In this document: positions 1 through 11,109 of the stretch, one piece after another
How the letters are laid out: every line of letters starts with the position of its first letter
Numbering within the stretch: the stretch's first letter is position 1
Assembly (NCBI GenBank): GCA_022575985.1
Contig: JAKSXM010000231.1
Span: 9,240,501 to 9,304,500, forward strand
Length of the DNA: 64,000 nt
Direction of reading: 5' to 3'
Origin: Anagrus nilaparvatae
Taxonomy: Eukaryota > Arthropoda > Insecta > Hymenoptera > Mymaridae
Program-made: the position numbers and the translations under genes
The notes under the pieces: generated by a model
What the model was told of the DNA's origin: nothing
What the model saw: the letters and a program-made list of their open reading frames with translations, nothing else
Database searches by the model: none

Positions 1-3000
1 TGCTTCTCTCAGTTGGGTTCGATTGTGGACTATAAGGGGGCGTTAGTGTATGCTTGATACCCCGCTCGGTAAGTGCATTATTAATTATTTTATTATCGAA
101 TTCGGTCCCATTGTCTGTCAAAACAAATCTCGGAAAACCGAAAACTGTAAATACACAGTCGATTAAGACCTTCAGAATTTGAGGGCCCTTTGCGACTCTT
201 AATGGTTTAATAATTACAAATTTAGTAAATAGGTCTTGAATAACTAGGATATACTTGAATTGATTTTTAGTGGAAGGATACGGCCCCATTATATCACATG
301 AAATAACAGACCATGGTTGCTCGTATTCCTTTTCCGCCATAAGCCCCTGAGGACCAGTACGCGCTGGTTTACTATTTTGGCAAATATTGCAAGCTCGCAC
401 ATGTTTCGCGCAATCAACTTGAATACCGGGCCAATAATAGTACCTACACAAAAGTTTATATGTTTTTTCGCGACCTAAATGACCTGCGTGAGGGGTATTA
501 TGTGCCTCTTCTAATGCGTCTGGCCTCAGGTTAGATGGTAATACTAATTTCCATGCGTTGAGATCAGGGACTAAGGGGTCAATCCAGTTATGAGGATTGT
601 GGTAATATAATTTTCCTTGCCTTATTGCCCAATCAGGATAGTGTCTTGGGTGTTCTTGAACTTGCCTTATTTGCCTTAAATACCACTCGTCCTCTGTCTC
701 AAAGTCATCCATAGAATTTACTTGATCTTCAAAAGCTCTCGAAAGAGCGTCAGGAACGTGATTTTCGGCGCCTGGGCGGTGAACGATTTTGCAGTCTAGA
801 GCTGATAATTTCATAGCCCAACGTCCAAGTCTACCAGTCGGGTCCTTTAGGTTTTTCAGCCAAACCAAACTGGAATGGTCAGTAATAACCGTAAAGGGGT
901 AACCTTCTAAGTACGGTCTTAGACGTTGAACACACCATAATACCGCAATACATTCTTTTTCAGTCGTAGTCCATTTACGCTCGCTAGCTGTTAACAACCT
1001 ATTAATAAATACGATTGGATGTTCGATGCCGTCAATTTCTTGAGTTAAAACACCGCCGATCGCGTAATTGCTTGCGTCCGTATGCAGCGTGAACATTTTA
1101 CTGAAATCAGGGCGTATCAGGACAGGTGCCGACATTAGACAATCCTTTAATTTTTCAAAAGCAGCCTGCTGTTCCTCCCCCCAGTGCCACTTTACGTCCT
1201 TCTTCATCAGATGACATAGAGGAACTTTAATCTGCGCCAAATCTTCTAAAAATCTTGAATACCAGCCGATCATTCCAAGGAAACGCCTAAGTTGTTTAAG
1301 TTTTGTTGGTGCTGGATAGTTGATAATAGCCTGAACACGGTCAGGGTCAGTATGGAGTCCTTTGTGATCCACAACATAGCCTAAATATTTAACCTGGCTG
1401 CAGCAAAATTCACTCTTCTCAATATTCAACTGTAAGTTTGCCTTACGTATTGCCTCAAGAACTATTTCCAGCCATTTTAGATGGTCTTCGAAAGTTTCCG
1501 TAACTATGCATAAGTCATCCAAATATGCCAACACGATATCGCGTGCCTCAGGTGGTAAGTTTCTAATGAATTTATCCATCGCTTCTTGATAAACAGCTGG
1601 CGCATTGGTCAGTCCAAAACTCATCCGTTTATACCTGTATTGCCCACGTCCAAAAACGGAAAATGCCGTATAATCTCTGCTGTTTGGGTCAATAGGAACC
1701 TGGTGGAAGGCTAAACTCATGTCCAATTTAGTTATGTACCTTGCGTTGCGCAGTTTATCAAGAATCGAATCAATATTTGGTATTGGATGTACGCGCTTAC
1801 GCGTTACGGAGTTAAGATAACGATAGTCAATACAAAAACGAAAGCCAGAGCCATCTGTCTTCGGGGCTAGCACAGGAGGACTACACCATGGGCTTTGAGC
1901 CGGTTCTATGATGTCTTTTTCTAATAATTTGTCGACCTCCTTCTGTGCAGCCTCCAATACAGCTGGTGAATATCTTCTTGGATTTTGTCGTACAGGTTTA
2001 GGGTCTTCCAACTCAATGACAAGTTCAGCTAGATTAGTAACATTTAACTCCTTCCCTGGTTTCTCAACTAATCTATTAACTAGCTCTTCTACCTGCCTCT
2101 TTTGTTCGTCGGATATTTCAGCTAAACCCGCAGACTCACCGATAATTGCCTCACTATTAAATGCCGAATTATAAAACATAAATGATGTACTAGGACCGTC
2201 ACCTGATTTCCAGGTATGATTTCCAAAATTGAGCTCAATCTTAAATAATTTTAAGAAATCTAATCCAAGTACACAATCATATGACAAAGCGGTAACTAAA
2301 CGAACCGGTAAGTTACTTTTCTGTCCATTAATGGTAAAAAGTAAGTTTGCCTCACCCTTAACCTGCTCGACTGAATTATTTGCTACTATTACTGATGCTC
2401 TTACAGGATAAAAGGCTTTAGCGAGAACTCCCTCTAACTTTTTACCTACGTATGACCTAGTTGACCCCGTGTCGATTAAGGCTCTTACAGGCGCCCCCAT
2501 AATGTCTAAATCGATATAATAACGTGTATCTATTGCGTTATTAGATAACACGTTATCGTCAGAACATAAGGTGTCAACTCGGTTAACATACAACGAAGGG
2601 AATTGACTTGTGAATTCCCAAGTCTCCCCCTCCCCAAAACGATAAGTACAATCCCCAAAATTGATGATCATACCGTATGAAGTCAGAAAATCCATGCCAA
2701 AAACGAAATCATAACCTAAAGATTTGACAGCTCGAATAGTTAGTTCACTTAACTGGCCATGAAAAGTAAATTTAACCGTTTTCTCGCCATCAACCAAGAC
2801 AGTTTCTTGATTTGCCACAGTCATGCATGCTTGAGTTTCAAAAAGTTTCCCTAAAAAAGGTATTATTTTTGGACCCGCATACGACTTAGACGCCCCTGAA
2901 TCAACTAATGCTGGGAATTTCCCCTCACTAATTATAACTTGCAAATAAAATCTAGGATCGTAAGATTGTGCAGCTGCTAATGAAGATTTTACTTGCCGTA

Positions 3001-3480
3001 AACTGTCTTGGGGATTTACGTTTCGAACTTGAATTTCTGATTCCGAATTCTCAAAAAAATTATTATTTTCCGAACTATCCCGCTCGGTTAACAAGTTATT
3101 ATTATTCCGATCCGAATTAACTTCAGAATTACCATATTTTGCCGTATGATCAATAAAAGCATCTGTTTCATTAATTTTTGAATTTATTTGCCGAACTTTT
3201 GCCTCAAGATTAAAAATATTTGATGATATAATGTCCAATTGACCTCGGACTAATTTTGCTTGATTTTCCAATTCGTATTTTAAACAACTTACTATATTAT
3301 TTACATCAGCAGAAGCATTTTTATTAGGTTTTTCTAGAATATTTTCCAGATTATTATTTTTATAAAAATCTTCTGCCTTATCTATATTTAAATTTGCCTT
3401 ATTCGATTTTCTATTTACATGTTTCTTCTTAACTTTAGCTTGGAATTTCTGACTGGGGACCAACTCAGAGATGTTTACTG
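1..3480 (-). CDS. pol: Ty3/Gypsy pol polyprotein (PR-PR-RT-RNaseH-INT), C-terminus cut by window edge
   Basis: I translated the complement from 3480 to 1 by hand and met no stop, about 1,160 codons. In order: a linker rich in Asn/Glu; a first retropepsin-like domain with DSGAS (about 2891-2905) and FGMDFL (about 2680-2697); a second one with DTGS (about 2462-2473) and LGLDFL (about 2245-2262); reverse transcriptase with SPW.SPPVLAPK, FGLTNAP and the catalytic YLDD (about 1517-1530); RNase H beginning at TDAS (about 1068-1080); an HHCC integrase zinc finger (about 375-500); and an integrase core with D in CDIMG, D in LTDNG and E in NPTE just before the edge. The family copies its RNA and inserts the cDNA. 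The frame is -1 relative to gag, so it is probably made as a Gag-Pol fusion. All catalytic motifs seen are intact, suggesting a young copy. The C-terminus and left LTR lie outside the window. Confidence 0.95.
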
Positions 3481-5481
3481 TTGGCCCCCCTCCTGGTTTT
3501 CCTGAGTGGTTACCTTACACTTTTCGCACTTAGGACGAATTACTCCATCTTGACCACAGCCATAGCAGAAAATTTTTTTAATTTCAGACCTACAATCTTT
3601 AAATATGTGGCCTTGTTTCTTACATTTATAACAGATTGCCTTAGACTTATTTGCCATATTATTTTTACTAGAAGAATTTTCTTCATTCTTATTAGTATTG
3701 CCTGATTCTTGCTTATTTTGACTATTAGTATTTACAGGGTTTGCTTGTTTAGTTTTATTATTAGAATTGTTTTGTTTTACTTCTTTTTGTTTGTTATTAT
3801 CAGTATTTATTTGTGCCGTATTATTATAAGTACTACTGCCTGATTTATTATTAGGTTTTGTATAGGTATTATTTGGCTTATTGCTAGGCAAAGCCGATGC
3901 TGCTACTTCTTGAGTGTGTTGTACGGCTGCAGAACTTTCTGCATCGTTACCATTACTTTTCTTATTATTTTTCACTGGAGGTGCCTTATCATTTATATAA
4001 ACATTTTTCAATTCTTGCTGTTTGCATACGATGGACAGTTCCTTAAAATTTGTGAATTGGTATCTATTTATACCTCTTAAAACGTCAGGATGTAAATTTG
4101 AAAATGTGATGTCTAGTTGTCGCTTTAATGGGATCTCCAGTTCTAATTTATTAAAAAGAGTTCTTATTGATGTTATAAAACTAGTTATATTTTCGCTCTT
4201 TGCTTGTTTTCTAGCGTAGATACGTTGCATGAGTCTTTCTTGTCTGTCTAACAATTCATACTCATCTAGTAAGGCATTTACAAAGTCTTCATATGTCCGC
4301 CAATCTCTATAATAAATACGATACCAGCCGTGAGCTGAGCCTTTTAAGATTACTGGGAGATTTCGAATGATTTCTATTTCACTTAGTCCTAAACTCTGTG
4401 AAACTTCCAGTAATTTTTCAAGAAAAATTTCAGGATCTTCGCCTGTGTTGCCAAAAAATTGGACTTTATGGTCCCTAAGTTGTTGACATATTCGACTTTG
4501 TCTGCCTAATTCAATATTTGTTGATAAAGGATGATGGTTTAATGAGAATCTAGAACGGCGATCTGATTTTATATTTTCTTCAGGTCCATCTAATAAGTTT
4601 TCATGTTGTGTTCTAGATGATAGTGGATGATTTCCGACTTGTTTTATATTGCCTAATGTACGCGGATTTACTATTGTATTACGTAGCGCGGTTGTATTTT
4701 GATCTGGGTCAGGGAATGTAAAATTATTATATGAACCTAAATTAAGTTCATTCTGTTGATTAGTCGAATTATTGGTTGGTGCAGAAGCTCCTATTTCAAG
4801 GCCTTGTGAAGCATGAGTTAAATTTTGCTTTAATCTATTTACACTAAATTTTTTTATTGCTTCAAGGTCTTGGACCGAGTATGCTGATATACCTCCTGGT
4901 AATAACTCTGCCATTAAGATTTCTAGGTGCTTAACGCGTGCCTTAGTTCTATTTTCTTCTACATTTTTAGGATAAGCGCCATAATTTTTATTAGATATAT
5001 TATTATTATTATTGTTTTTACGCGAATTTTGGGTGATAACCGGTTGTGAACTATCAACAAGAGGTCTATTATTTTTATTAAGGTTAAGGTCATTGATACT
5101 CTCATATTGAAAATAAACATCTTCAAAATTATAAGGGTTATTGTATTGGGTTTTATCGTAATTATTTGTAGGAGGGGCGCCGCTTGCCTCATTTGAATTT
5201 TGTACTTCTTCAGAACCATTTTGTGTTTCTTCAACTTGAGTATCAGTTGGTGATTCTTCTAAATTAATATTTTCCACTTCCTTCTCTTCGGTTCCTGATA
5301 CAGTTTTTGGAAGTTCAAATTGATGGGCTCGGCGCCTCTGCCTCTCATACGTTCTATAGCGTTGCCTTATTTCAGATTCAGAGCCCGAAGTATCGATATT
5401 CTCGATTACGAATATGTCCTTTATTGCCTGAAGGGTAAGAGCAGAATGGGTATTGTCAGAGTTTTTCGATGAGTCTGACAT
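3475..5481 (-). CDS. gag: Ty3/Gypsy Gag (capsid-nucleocapsid), intact
   Basis: This is an uninterrupted 668-residue ORF. Residues about 15-50 look like a SAP-type helix pair (LTLQAIKDIF, then a basic RQRYRTYERQRRR run). Residues about 90-330 are low-complexity Asn-rich. Residues about 335-500 match the Ty3 gag capsid fold (VQFFGNTGEDPEIFLEKL, then GSAHGWYR, then a helical region). Another Asn/Ser/Lys-rich linker follows. The C-terminus carries a CX2CX4HX4C zinc knuckle (617-630) and a second cysteine cluster (CYGCG...CEKC, 639-655). Gag builds the cytoplasmic virus-like particle and binds the element's RNA. The stop at 3475-3477 lies just after a slippery run into the pol frame. The Asn-rich linkers are AT-biased like the surrounding DNA. 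Confidence 0.95.
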   Translation of the reverse strand: MSDSSKNSDNTHSALTLQAIKDIFVIENIDTSGSESEIRQRYRTYERQRRRAHQFELPKTVSGTEEKEVENINLEESPTDTQVEETQNGSEEVQNSNEASGAPPTNNYDKTQYNNPYNFEDVYFQYESINDLNLNKNNRPLVDSSQPVITQNSRKNNNNNNISNKNYGAYPKNVEENRTKARVKHLEILMAELLPGGISAYSVQDLEAIKKFSVNRLKQNLTHASQGLEIGASAPTNNSTNQQNELNLGSYNNFTFPDPDQNTTALRNTIVNPRTLGNIKQVGNHPLSSRTQHENLLDGPEENIKSDRRSRFSLNHHPLSTNIELGRQSRICQQLRDHKVQFFGNTGEDPEIFLEKLLEVSQSLGLSEIEIIRNLPVILKGSAHGWYRIYYRDWRTYEDFVNALLDEYELLDRQERLMQRIYARKQAKSENITSFITSIRTLFNKLELEIPLKRQLDITFSNLHPDVLRGINRYQFTNFKELSIVCKQQELKNVYINDKAPPVKNNKKSNGNDAESSAAVQHTQEVAASALPSNKPNNTYTKPNNKSGSSTYNNTAQINTDNNKQKEVKQNNSNNKTKQANPVNTNSQNKQESGNTNKNEENSSSKNNMANKSKAICYKCKKQGHIFKDCRSEIKKIFCYGCGQDGVIRPKCEKCKVTTQENQEGGQQ
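3484..3490 (-). other. Candidate -1 ribosomal frameshift heptamer (G GGG GGC)
   Basis: On the minus strand the last gag codons read GAG GGG GGC CAA CAG TAA. The heptamer G GGG GGC fits X XXY YYZ in the gag frame. Slipping back one base gives GGG GGG CCA ACA GTA AAC, which continues into the open pol frame and bypasses the gag stop. Homopolymeric G sites are less usual than A or U ones, so function is inferred. I did not identify a downstream pseudoknot. Confidence 0.6.
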
Positions 5482-6700
5482 GTTTACTTATGGCTTGAAA
5501 TAAATTAAGGATTGCCAAAATAAAATTCGAAATAATCAAAAGAAAAAAAAAATTCTATTTAAAGCCTTAGTTATGCCTTATAAATGCGCATGTGAAGCAG
5601 TATGTTACTGTGTGTATAAACATATATATACCATAAAGAAATAATTATTTTAATTAGTACTGAAATTTATTTATGATTTTTTTTTTTATGTATATATATA
5701 TATATAATATATTTATGGTAAGAATATAGGGTAATATGGAAAATAAAGGAAGAAAATCCACCAATTTCAAATAAGGCAGAAAATAATGCAAAATATATGA
5801 ATAATAAAATATAATAAAATTAGATAAATGATTACTCCAAATTACTTATACTTAATGCTAAACAATAAGCAGGAAAATAGAGCAAAAAAAAAACGTAAAT
5901 GTTCAATAAAAAAAAATTTATCATTGATCAATACCACAAGAAATCATTAGGTTTTCTTTTCTCAATTATTTTATTTAGCTAATAATATTTCTTTATACGC
6001 GCAGCTTCCTGCTTATTGCCAATTTATCTTATATTTAATATTTGGCAATAACGTAAACGCGCGTGTAAGTACAGATTTTTACTTAAATTAATGAAGGGCC
6101 CTTGTTATAACTGATAAAGAATTATGAACTAATCTAATTGATTCGATAACAATTACTAATAAAAGCATACAAATTATAATTAAAATTAAAAAATTGCCTA
6201 AATTATTATGAATTGCGTTAGGTAGGCGAACGTGAAAAGTCATATATTCAGAGTAAAATGATACATAAGTGAGTTCAATATTATTAGTAATTGAAAAATC
6301 GCAAATGATTCTACGGATTTGGCCAGACATTACTATTAATTTACAAATGTTTTATTTCAAATTGTAGTAAAAATAAAATATCTATTTAAATTCCCTAGAT
6401 CCCACAATCATACACTTAAACCGCAAGCTTTGTAATGCCAATAAAGTTTGGCGAGATAAGTAACTTAAAAAAAAATTATTAAATCTTTTACACAAATAAA
6501 TTCGATACTAAATTTAATTGGAAATAACCCGTACTAAAAAAATTCACAAAATTAGGTCAAATCCAATTTCAAAAAAAAACTAAAGCTTGAATGAGATATT
6601 TTAAGTTTTATGTACGAATTGTGGTAAAAAAGGTTAATTTTTAAACAAATATTGAATTTAAACTTGTTTTTGCCATATAATATTAATTAAATGTAAAAAT
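5482..6700. other. Leader/possible 5' LTR side of the Ty3 element; AT-rich, no gene supported
   Basis: This stretch lies 5' of gag and should hold the leader, primer-binding site and 5' LTR. I could not delimit an LTR, because its partner lies off the window. Several TTGGCA-like words (complement, near 5514, 6018, 6043 and 6436) could be primer-binding sites, but none is convincing. An 80-codon minus ORF (6088-6330) with one hydrophobic segment (about residues 47-65) is seen; it may be chance. Confidence 0.35.
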
Positions 6701-6905
6701 AATTATTTTTTCAAGATACATTTAAGTGGTTTTTCACCAGTGTAGTTTTAAGTAAAATAAAAAAAAAAAATTCACACTATTCGCATTCGTAAGGTTTTTC
6801 ACTTCTGTGAACTGAAATTTATATGACGATTTTCTATTTTGCCTAAATACAAAAAAAAATAATGTAAAATGTATAAGGTTTTTCACCTATGTGTACAAAA
6901 AAAAT
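6700..6905 (-). pseudogene. Decayed C2H2 zinc-finger array fragment
   Basis: The complement holds three zinc-finger linkers of the TGEKP type. One near 6878-6893 reads VHIGEKPY. One near 6785-6805 reads HRSEKPYECE, then a stop, then CE. One near 6722-6740 reads YTGEKPLKC. The spacing between the first two is about 85 bp, close to the 84 bp of a C2H2 finger; the last interval is shortened to about 65 bp. Stops and indels separate them and the zinc-binding residues are mostly lost. It is a relic of a KRAB-like or other poly-zinc-finger gene, or of a transposon carrying one; the parent gene is not in the window. Confidence 0.7.
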
Positions 6906-8055
6906 TAGTTCAGCCGTTTAATTTTATTACAAAAAAAAACAATATAAACATTGAAAATGTTTTGGGAAAAAGAGTATATCAAAACCCTGCAAATGATTTT
7001 ACAAACAAAAAAATAAAATTTAGTTATTTCTTTTATGCGAAAAAATGTAACTAATTTCATATACTTAAATACATATTTCATTGAAAAATTTAAATATATT
7101 ATACTAGCTGGCGTTAAAAACGGTTAACAATAACTGGAATTATTCTCTAAAGAAATTAGAGCTTCGCTCTATATATATTATTAAATAAACAAATATTTTA
7201 AAACTACGATGTCTTATTAAAATAAAGCAAGTATTGAAATCATTGTAATTATAACATGATGAGCAATAGGTATGTTATTAGAGCTTAAGTTAAAATATAA
7301 TTCTTAAAAAAAAAATTATTTGCTACACAAAATAAATAAAACCTCGGGATACCTAACATTTACTCACTTAATAATAATTATTTTAATGCAAAAAATGTAT
7401 AGAATAGAATAAAATAAATAAAAAATTTTTGCCAAAAAAAATATGAATATTATTTTTTAAACATCAAAAAAATGTTATTCGTTAAAAGTTATTTATTACT
7501 CTGGATATAAAATTTAAAAAAAAAAAATTAAATTTGGTCATTTTATTTATTAAAATTAAAAAAAAAAATTACTTAAAATTAACAATTATTTTCAAAACTT
7601 TTTGAAATCCCGCTAAAAAGGAAGAGCGCATTGAAGCCACAGCGTAAATGTTCGAAGATTGTCACTGATGACTTCGTTTTAAGTCAAGTCACTGACGTAC
7701 GCTGTGTGCGTAATTATGCTCTCACGTATCTCATCTAAGAGTTTTCCTTTTTTTTTTTAACGGGAAAATAAAAAGTGCTCATTTAAAAAAAATTGCTAAA
7801 TTAATTTTACCTCTAAAATGAGCACTTTTTAAAACTATTTTCGCATATGTAAGATTTTTATTTAAAAGGTTATAGTATTATAAAGTTCACTTATCGCGGA
7901 CCAGACTTTCACTAATTACGGAAAATCGGAAAAACGTAAAATTTTTTTTTTTGCATATTCTTAAATGAGCACTTAAGTAAAGTTTTTTTGGACAAATAAA
8001 ATTATTTTATTCCAAGTTTCCGTGCGTACTTCTCAGAAGTCAGTATTACTATCAG
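6906..8055. other. AT-rich non-coding DNA upstream of the Harbinger accessory gene
   Basis: No convincing gene. It contains a short inverted repeat CACAGCGT/ACGCTGTG (7639-7705) and an inverted pair AAAAAGTGCTCATTT / AAATGAGCACTTTTT (about 7771-7832); the word ATGAGCACTT recurs near 7963. This may include the promoter and a decayed left end of the Harbinger element. Confidence 0.4.
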
Positions 8056-8556
8056 ATGACTTCATTACTTGATGGTGATGGTGATGACGCAGACAATGCG
8101 TAAGTATAATGTTTAATGAATTAATTACACATTTGTTATTATTGAAAATATTCATTTTATATTTTAGGACAGAAAGTTCTTTACCTTCAAGTCAACAAAC
8201 AGAAACGCCAAAGAGAGCAAGCAATGGAACATCCTTATCAAGGACAAAAAGGTCTTTGCAACCAAAGAGTGAGTACTTATTTTCATTCTTTTTATATTGT
8301 AGATAATAATTAATATTAATAATAAAATAAAATTAAACTTTCATTATTCACAGAGTTAAGTAAAGATCCATTATTCGATGCTTTAGAAAAAATAATGTCA
8401 TCACCATCGAGCTCTAGTTCGAAAGATGAAATAACTGGTTACGTGATGCAGATAGAAGGAAATCTTAGGAAAATTAGAAGTAACAAAGGCAGAAGAAAAA
8501 TTCAAAATGATATAATGGCTATTATTACAAATTACTTAGATGAAAATGATCTCTAA
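8056..8556 (+). CDS. Harbinger accessory protein, spliced, with C-terminal BESS-like domain
   Basis: Three exons are inferred: 8056-8099, 8168-8268 and 8354-8556. The donors are GTAAGT and GTGAGT, and the acceptors are TTTTAG and TTCACAG. The joined frame is exactly 348 bp, 115 residues plus stop, which supports the model. The start is an ATG followed by an acidic Asp/Gly run; the upstream frame stays open for some codons, so a longer N-terminus is possible. Exon 2 is Ser/Thr/Lys-rich. Exon 3 (from about residue 50) begins LSKDPLFDALEKIM and ends in a helical segment with LRKIRSNKGRRKIQNDIM, similar in pattern to BESS domains. PIF/Harbinger elements carry a second protein that helps the transposase enter the nucleus and bind DNA; the neighbouring transposase makes that the likeliest role. 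No MADF/Myb domain was found here. Confidence 0.7.
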
Positions 8557-8880
8557 TTTTTGTTGTTGTTATTGCATGCTTATAAATTTATATTTAATCA
8601 TTATTGTTTGAAAAAAAACTTGTTTTGATAAACATAAATTGTTTTTTATCTAAAATTTAAAAATTAAGTTTTTTAAATTTCAACGTATTATTTAAGAAAA
8701 ATTCAGTGTGATATGATGGCTATTATTTTAGATTACTAAGATGAAAATTATCTCTAATTTCTGTAGTTGTTTTTGCATGCTTATAAATTTATATTTAAGC
8801 ATTATTGTTTTAAAAAAACGTGTTTTGATAAACATAAATTGTTTTTTACCTGAAATTTAAAAATTAAGTTTTTTAAATGT
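8498..8880 (+). repeat. Tandem duplication (~190 bp) of the accessory gene 3' end
   Basis: The segment from about 8498, with the last 20 codons and 3' UTR, is repeated from about 8693. In both, a GATATAATGGCTATTATT-like word is followed by TTGCATGCTTATAAATTTATA and TTTTGATAAACATAAATTG. The second copy has lost the frame (TTAGAT became CTAAGA). It is a local duplication after or during element insertion. Confidence 0.85.
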
Positions 8881-9438
8881 AAAAAATTGTCTAAACTTTA
8901 TATTTACTTTCTGTGCTGTAACTAATTATATTTATTAGGACGTAAAAGTTTACCTTATTTCAAAATAAGTTATTTTATAAAATTTGCTTAGAGTAAAATT
9001 AAAAAATAAAATTTTTTAAATAAATAAGTAAATGAAACGGAATTTATAAATTTGTGTTATTTATTTATAATAATTGTCTATTACTTGGAGTTGAGTACGC
9101 AATTAATAAAAATGCTGATTCTACCTGAAGCTATGCATTTTTTACCCAAATTGTTGTTTCTGCTGCACTTTTGGGTAAAAATATTGTTTTTACTATTTGG
9201 CCAAATTTATTGTACAATGATAATATTTTAGTAAATATATTTCATTATTTATTTATAAATATTAATTTACGACTGACTTTTAAAATATATATTAAGTATT
9301 GAATAATTTCCAGGAATAAATATTTCCTGCAAAAATATAGATTTAATATTTGGAAAAATAATAATAAGATTTTTGTAACATAAAACAGAGCTTTATTGAT
9401 AAAATAAAATTTGTGCCTGCTACTAAATACAAAATTAT
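8881..9438. other. AT-rich spacer between convergent Harbinger genes
   Basis: Nothing coding is seen. The accessory gene (+) and the transposase (-) converge on this spacer, so it probably holds both 3' UTRs and poly(A) signals. Confidence 0.5.
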
Positions 9439-10828
9439 TTAAAATTTATGATCTCTTACTTTTTCCCACTGCCAGTTAACTGACCCTTTGTACATAAAAT
9501 ATTCGCATAATGACTTTCGAATATTGACAGCATTCATTGGCAATATATCATTATGTTCTGTGCTGTTTTTACGCATACTATTAGTAGTGCTATGACTTGC
9601 AAAATTATCCATTAAATCCTCATTATTTAAATCTGGTTTTTGTTTCTCTATAATAAAATTATGTAAAACAACAGCAGCCTTAACAATGTTTTTAACTGTT
9701 GGTAACCTAGCAATTATTGGCCTCCTAAAAATCCTAAACCTTTGAGCAAGCATGCCAAATCCACATTCTATCATTCTTCGGCCTCTACAAATTCTATAAT
9801 TATAAACTTTTTGTCTTATACTTAAATCTGTTCTTCTAGGGAAAGGACGTTGCAAGAATTCTGTTAACGGAAAGGCTTCATCACCCACTATAAAGTATGG
9901 TAATATTGGACCATTTTCACCAACTTTACATGGTGGTGGAAAATTTATCTGTGATGAAAATAACTTTTTTCCAAAGTCCCACTCTCTAAATATGCCACCA
10001 TCACTTCTTCTACCAGGTGCTCCAACGTCAACAACAATAAATTTCCCATAAGCATCACAAATAGCAAGTAAAACAATGCTGTGCAACTTTTTGTAACTGT
10101 AAAACAATGATCCTGAATGAAATGGAGCCTACAATTAAAAGCAAAATAACACTAAATTGAAAGTATAAGCAATCTTTATAAAATGCATATTAACGAATGC
10201 TTACTTGCATAACCATGTGACGCCCATCCACTGCTCCAATGCAATGAGGAATATTCCAAATCTTATCAAAGTCTTCAGCTACTTTTTTCCATTCTTCCGG
10301 ATCATCTTTTATAAATACAATTGGCTTTAATGAATCCCATAGTGCTTGGCATGTTTCAAAAATTATTTGACACACAGTACTAATTCCAACTCTAAATTCA
10401 TAAGACAATGATGTCATGCTATTGCCAGTAGCTAAATATCGCAGAGTTATTTGTAACCTGGTTTTGGCAGATATAGGCTTTCGAATAAATTCTAGCCTTT
10501 CTATTTTTTCTTTAACTAATATCAGTAATTCTTCGAACGTTTCTGGAGTTACCCTCAAATAGTTTATGTATTTTTCAACATCATGCTCTTCTAATTCTTT
10601 AATTAAATTTTCACTAGCTCCTTGTAGAAACCTACGTTCCTCTGTAAATATATACCGAACCCAAATACTTCTATTTTTCATTTTTTTAGCAACATACTTT
10701 GCAAGGGAAAATAATCTTAAAATTTGATTCTTGAGCTTTTTTTTATTATAATTTCTAGCTGCTCTATACTGACGTATCTTTACTTTTAGTATCAAACATA
10801 ACTTTCCAAAGAATGTATAATATTTCAT
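9439..10828 (-). CDS. PIF/Harbinger DDE transposase (HARBI1-like), two exons
   Basis: Exon 1 is 10828-10205 (208 codons, start ATG followed by KYYTFFGK). Exon 2 is 10128-9439, about 229 codons. The 76-bp intron has donor GTAAGC and acceptor TTGTAG and is phase 0, so the frame reads HMVMQ then APFHSGSLFYSYKK. The first acidic residue is in GAVDGRH, the second in DVGAPGRRSDGG, VGDEAFPL follows, and the catalytic Glu lies in RRMIECGFGMLAQRFRI; this is the DDE_Tnp_4 pattern. The middle of exon 1 has the helix-turn-helix-like stretch LRYLATGNSMTSLSYEFRVGISTV. About 437 residues is normal for the family. It cuts and pastes the element at TWA targets. All core acidic residues are present and no lesion was seen, so it may be functional. 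It is convergent with the accessory gene at 8056-8556. Confidence 0.92.
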
Positions 10829-11109
10829 CTTCTTCTTGAATCTTTAATTGTATTAAAATAAAAAAACTAGTCTGCTTCTGTTTTGAAAAATAATCCAAAT
10901 ATTTATTAAAAGATATAACCTACAAATATTGCTGTAGTATTCATACACAGTAATGTTACACTTTCTTTTAAGAGCTTCTTTTAAATGAAGTAATTAATAA
11001 AAAATGATATTTTATTTATAAATATTTAAAACGATGTATTGAAATTTATTATATTTAATTTATTTTATAATATTTAAATTTATTTAATTTATTTTAATTT
11101 TTGAAATTT
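10829..11109. other. AT-rich DNA between transposase start and Harbinger end
   Basis: Presumed promoter and 5' UTR of the transposase; no clear motif. Confidence 0.4.

Noticed and set aside
1908..2411. Plus-strand ORFs over the pol region
   Set aside because: They are the reverse side of a continuous minus-strand pol frame with RT and protease motifs.
6088..6330. 80-residue minus ORF with a hydrophobic segment, possible accessory membrane protein of the Ty3 element
   Set aside because: No family signature, AT-rich composition makes hydrophobic ORFs likely by chance, and the LTR boundary is unknown.
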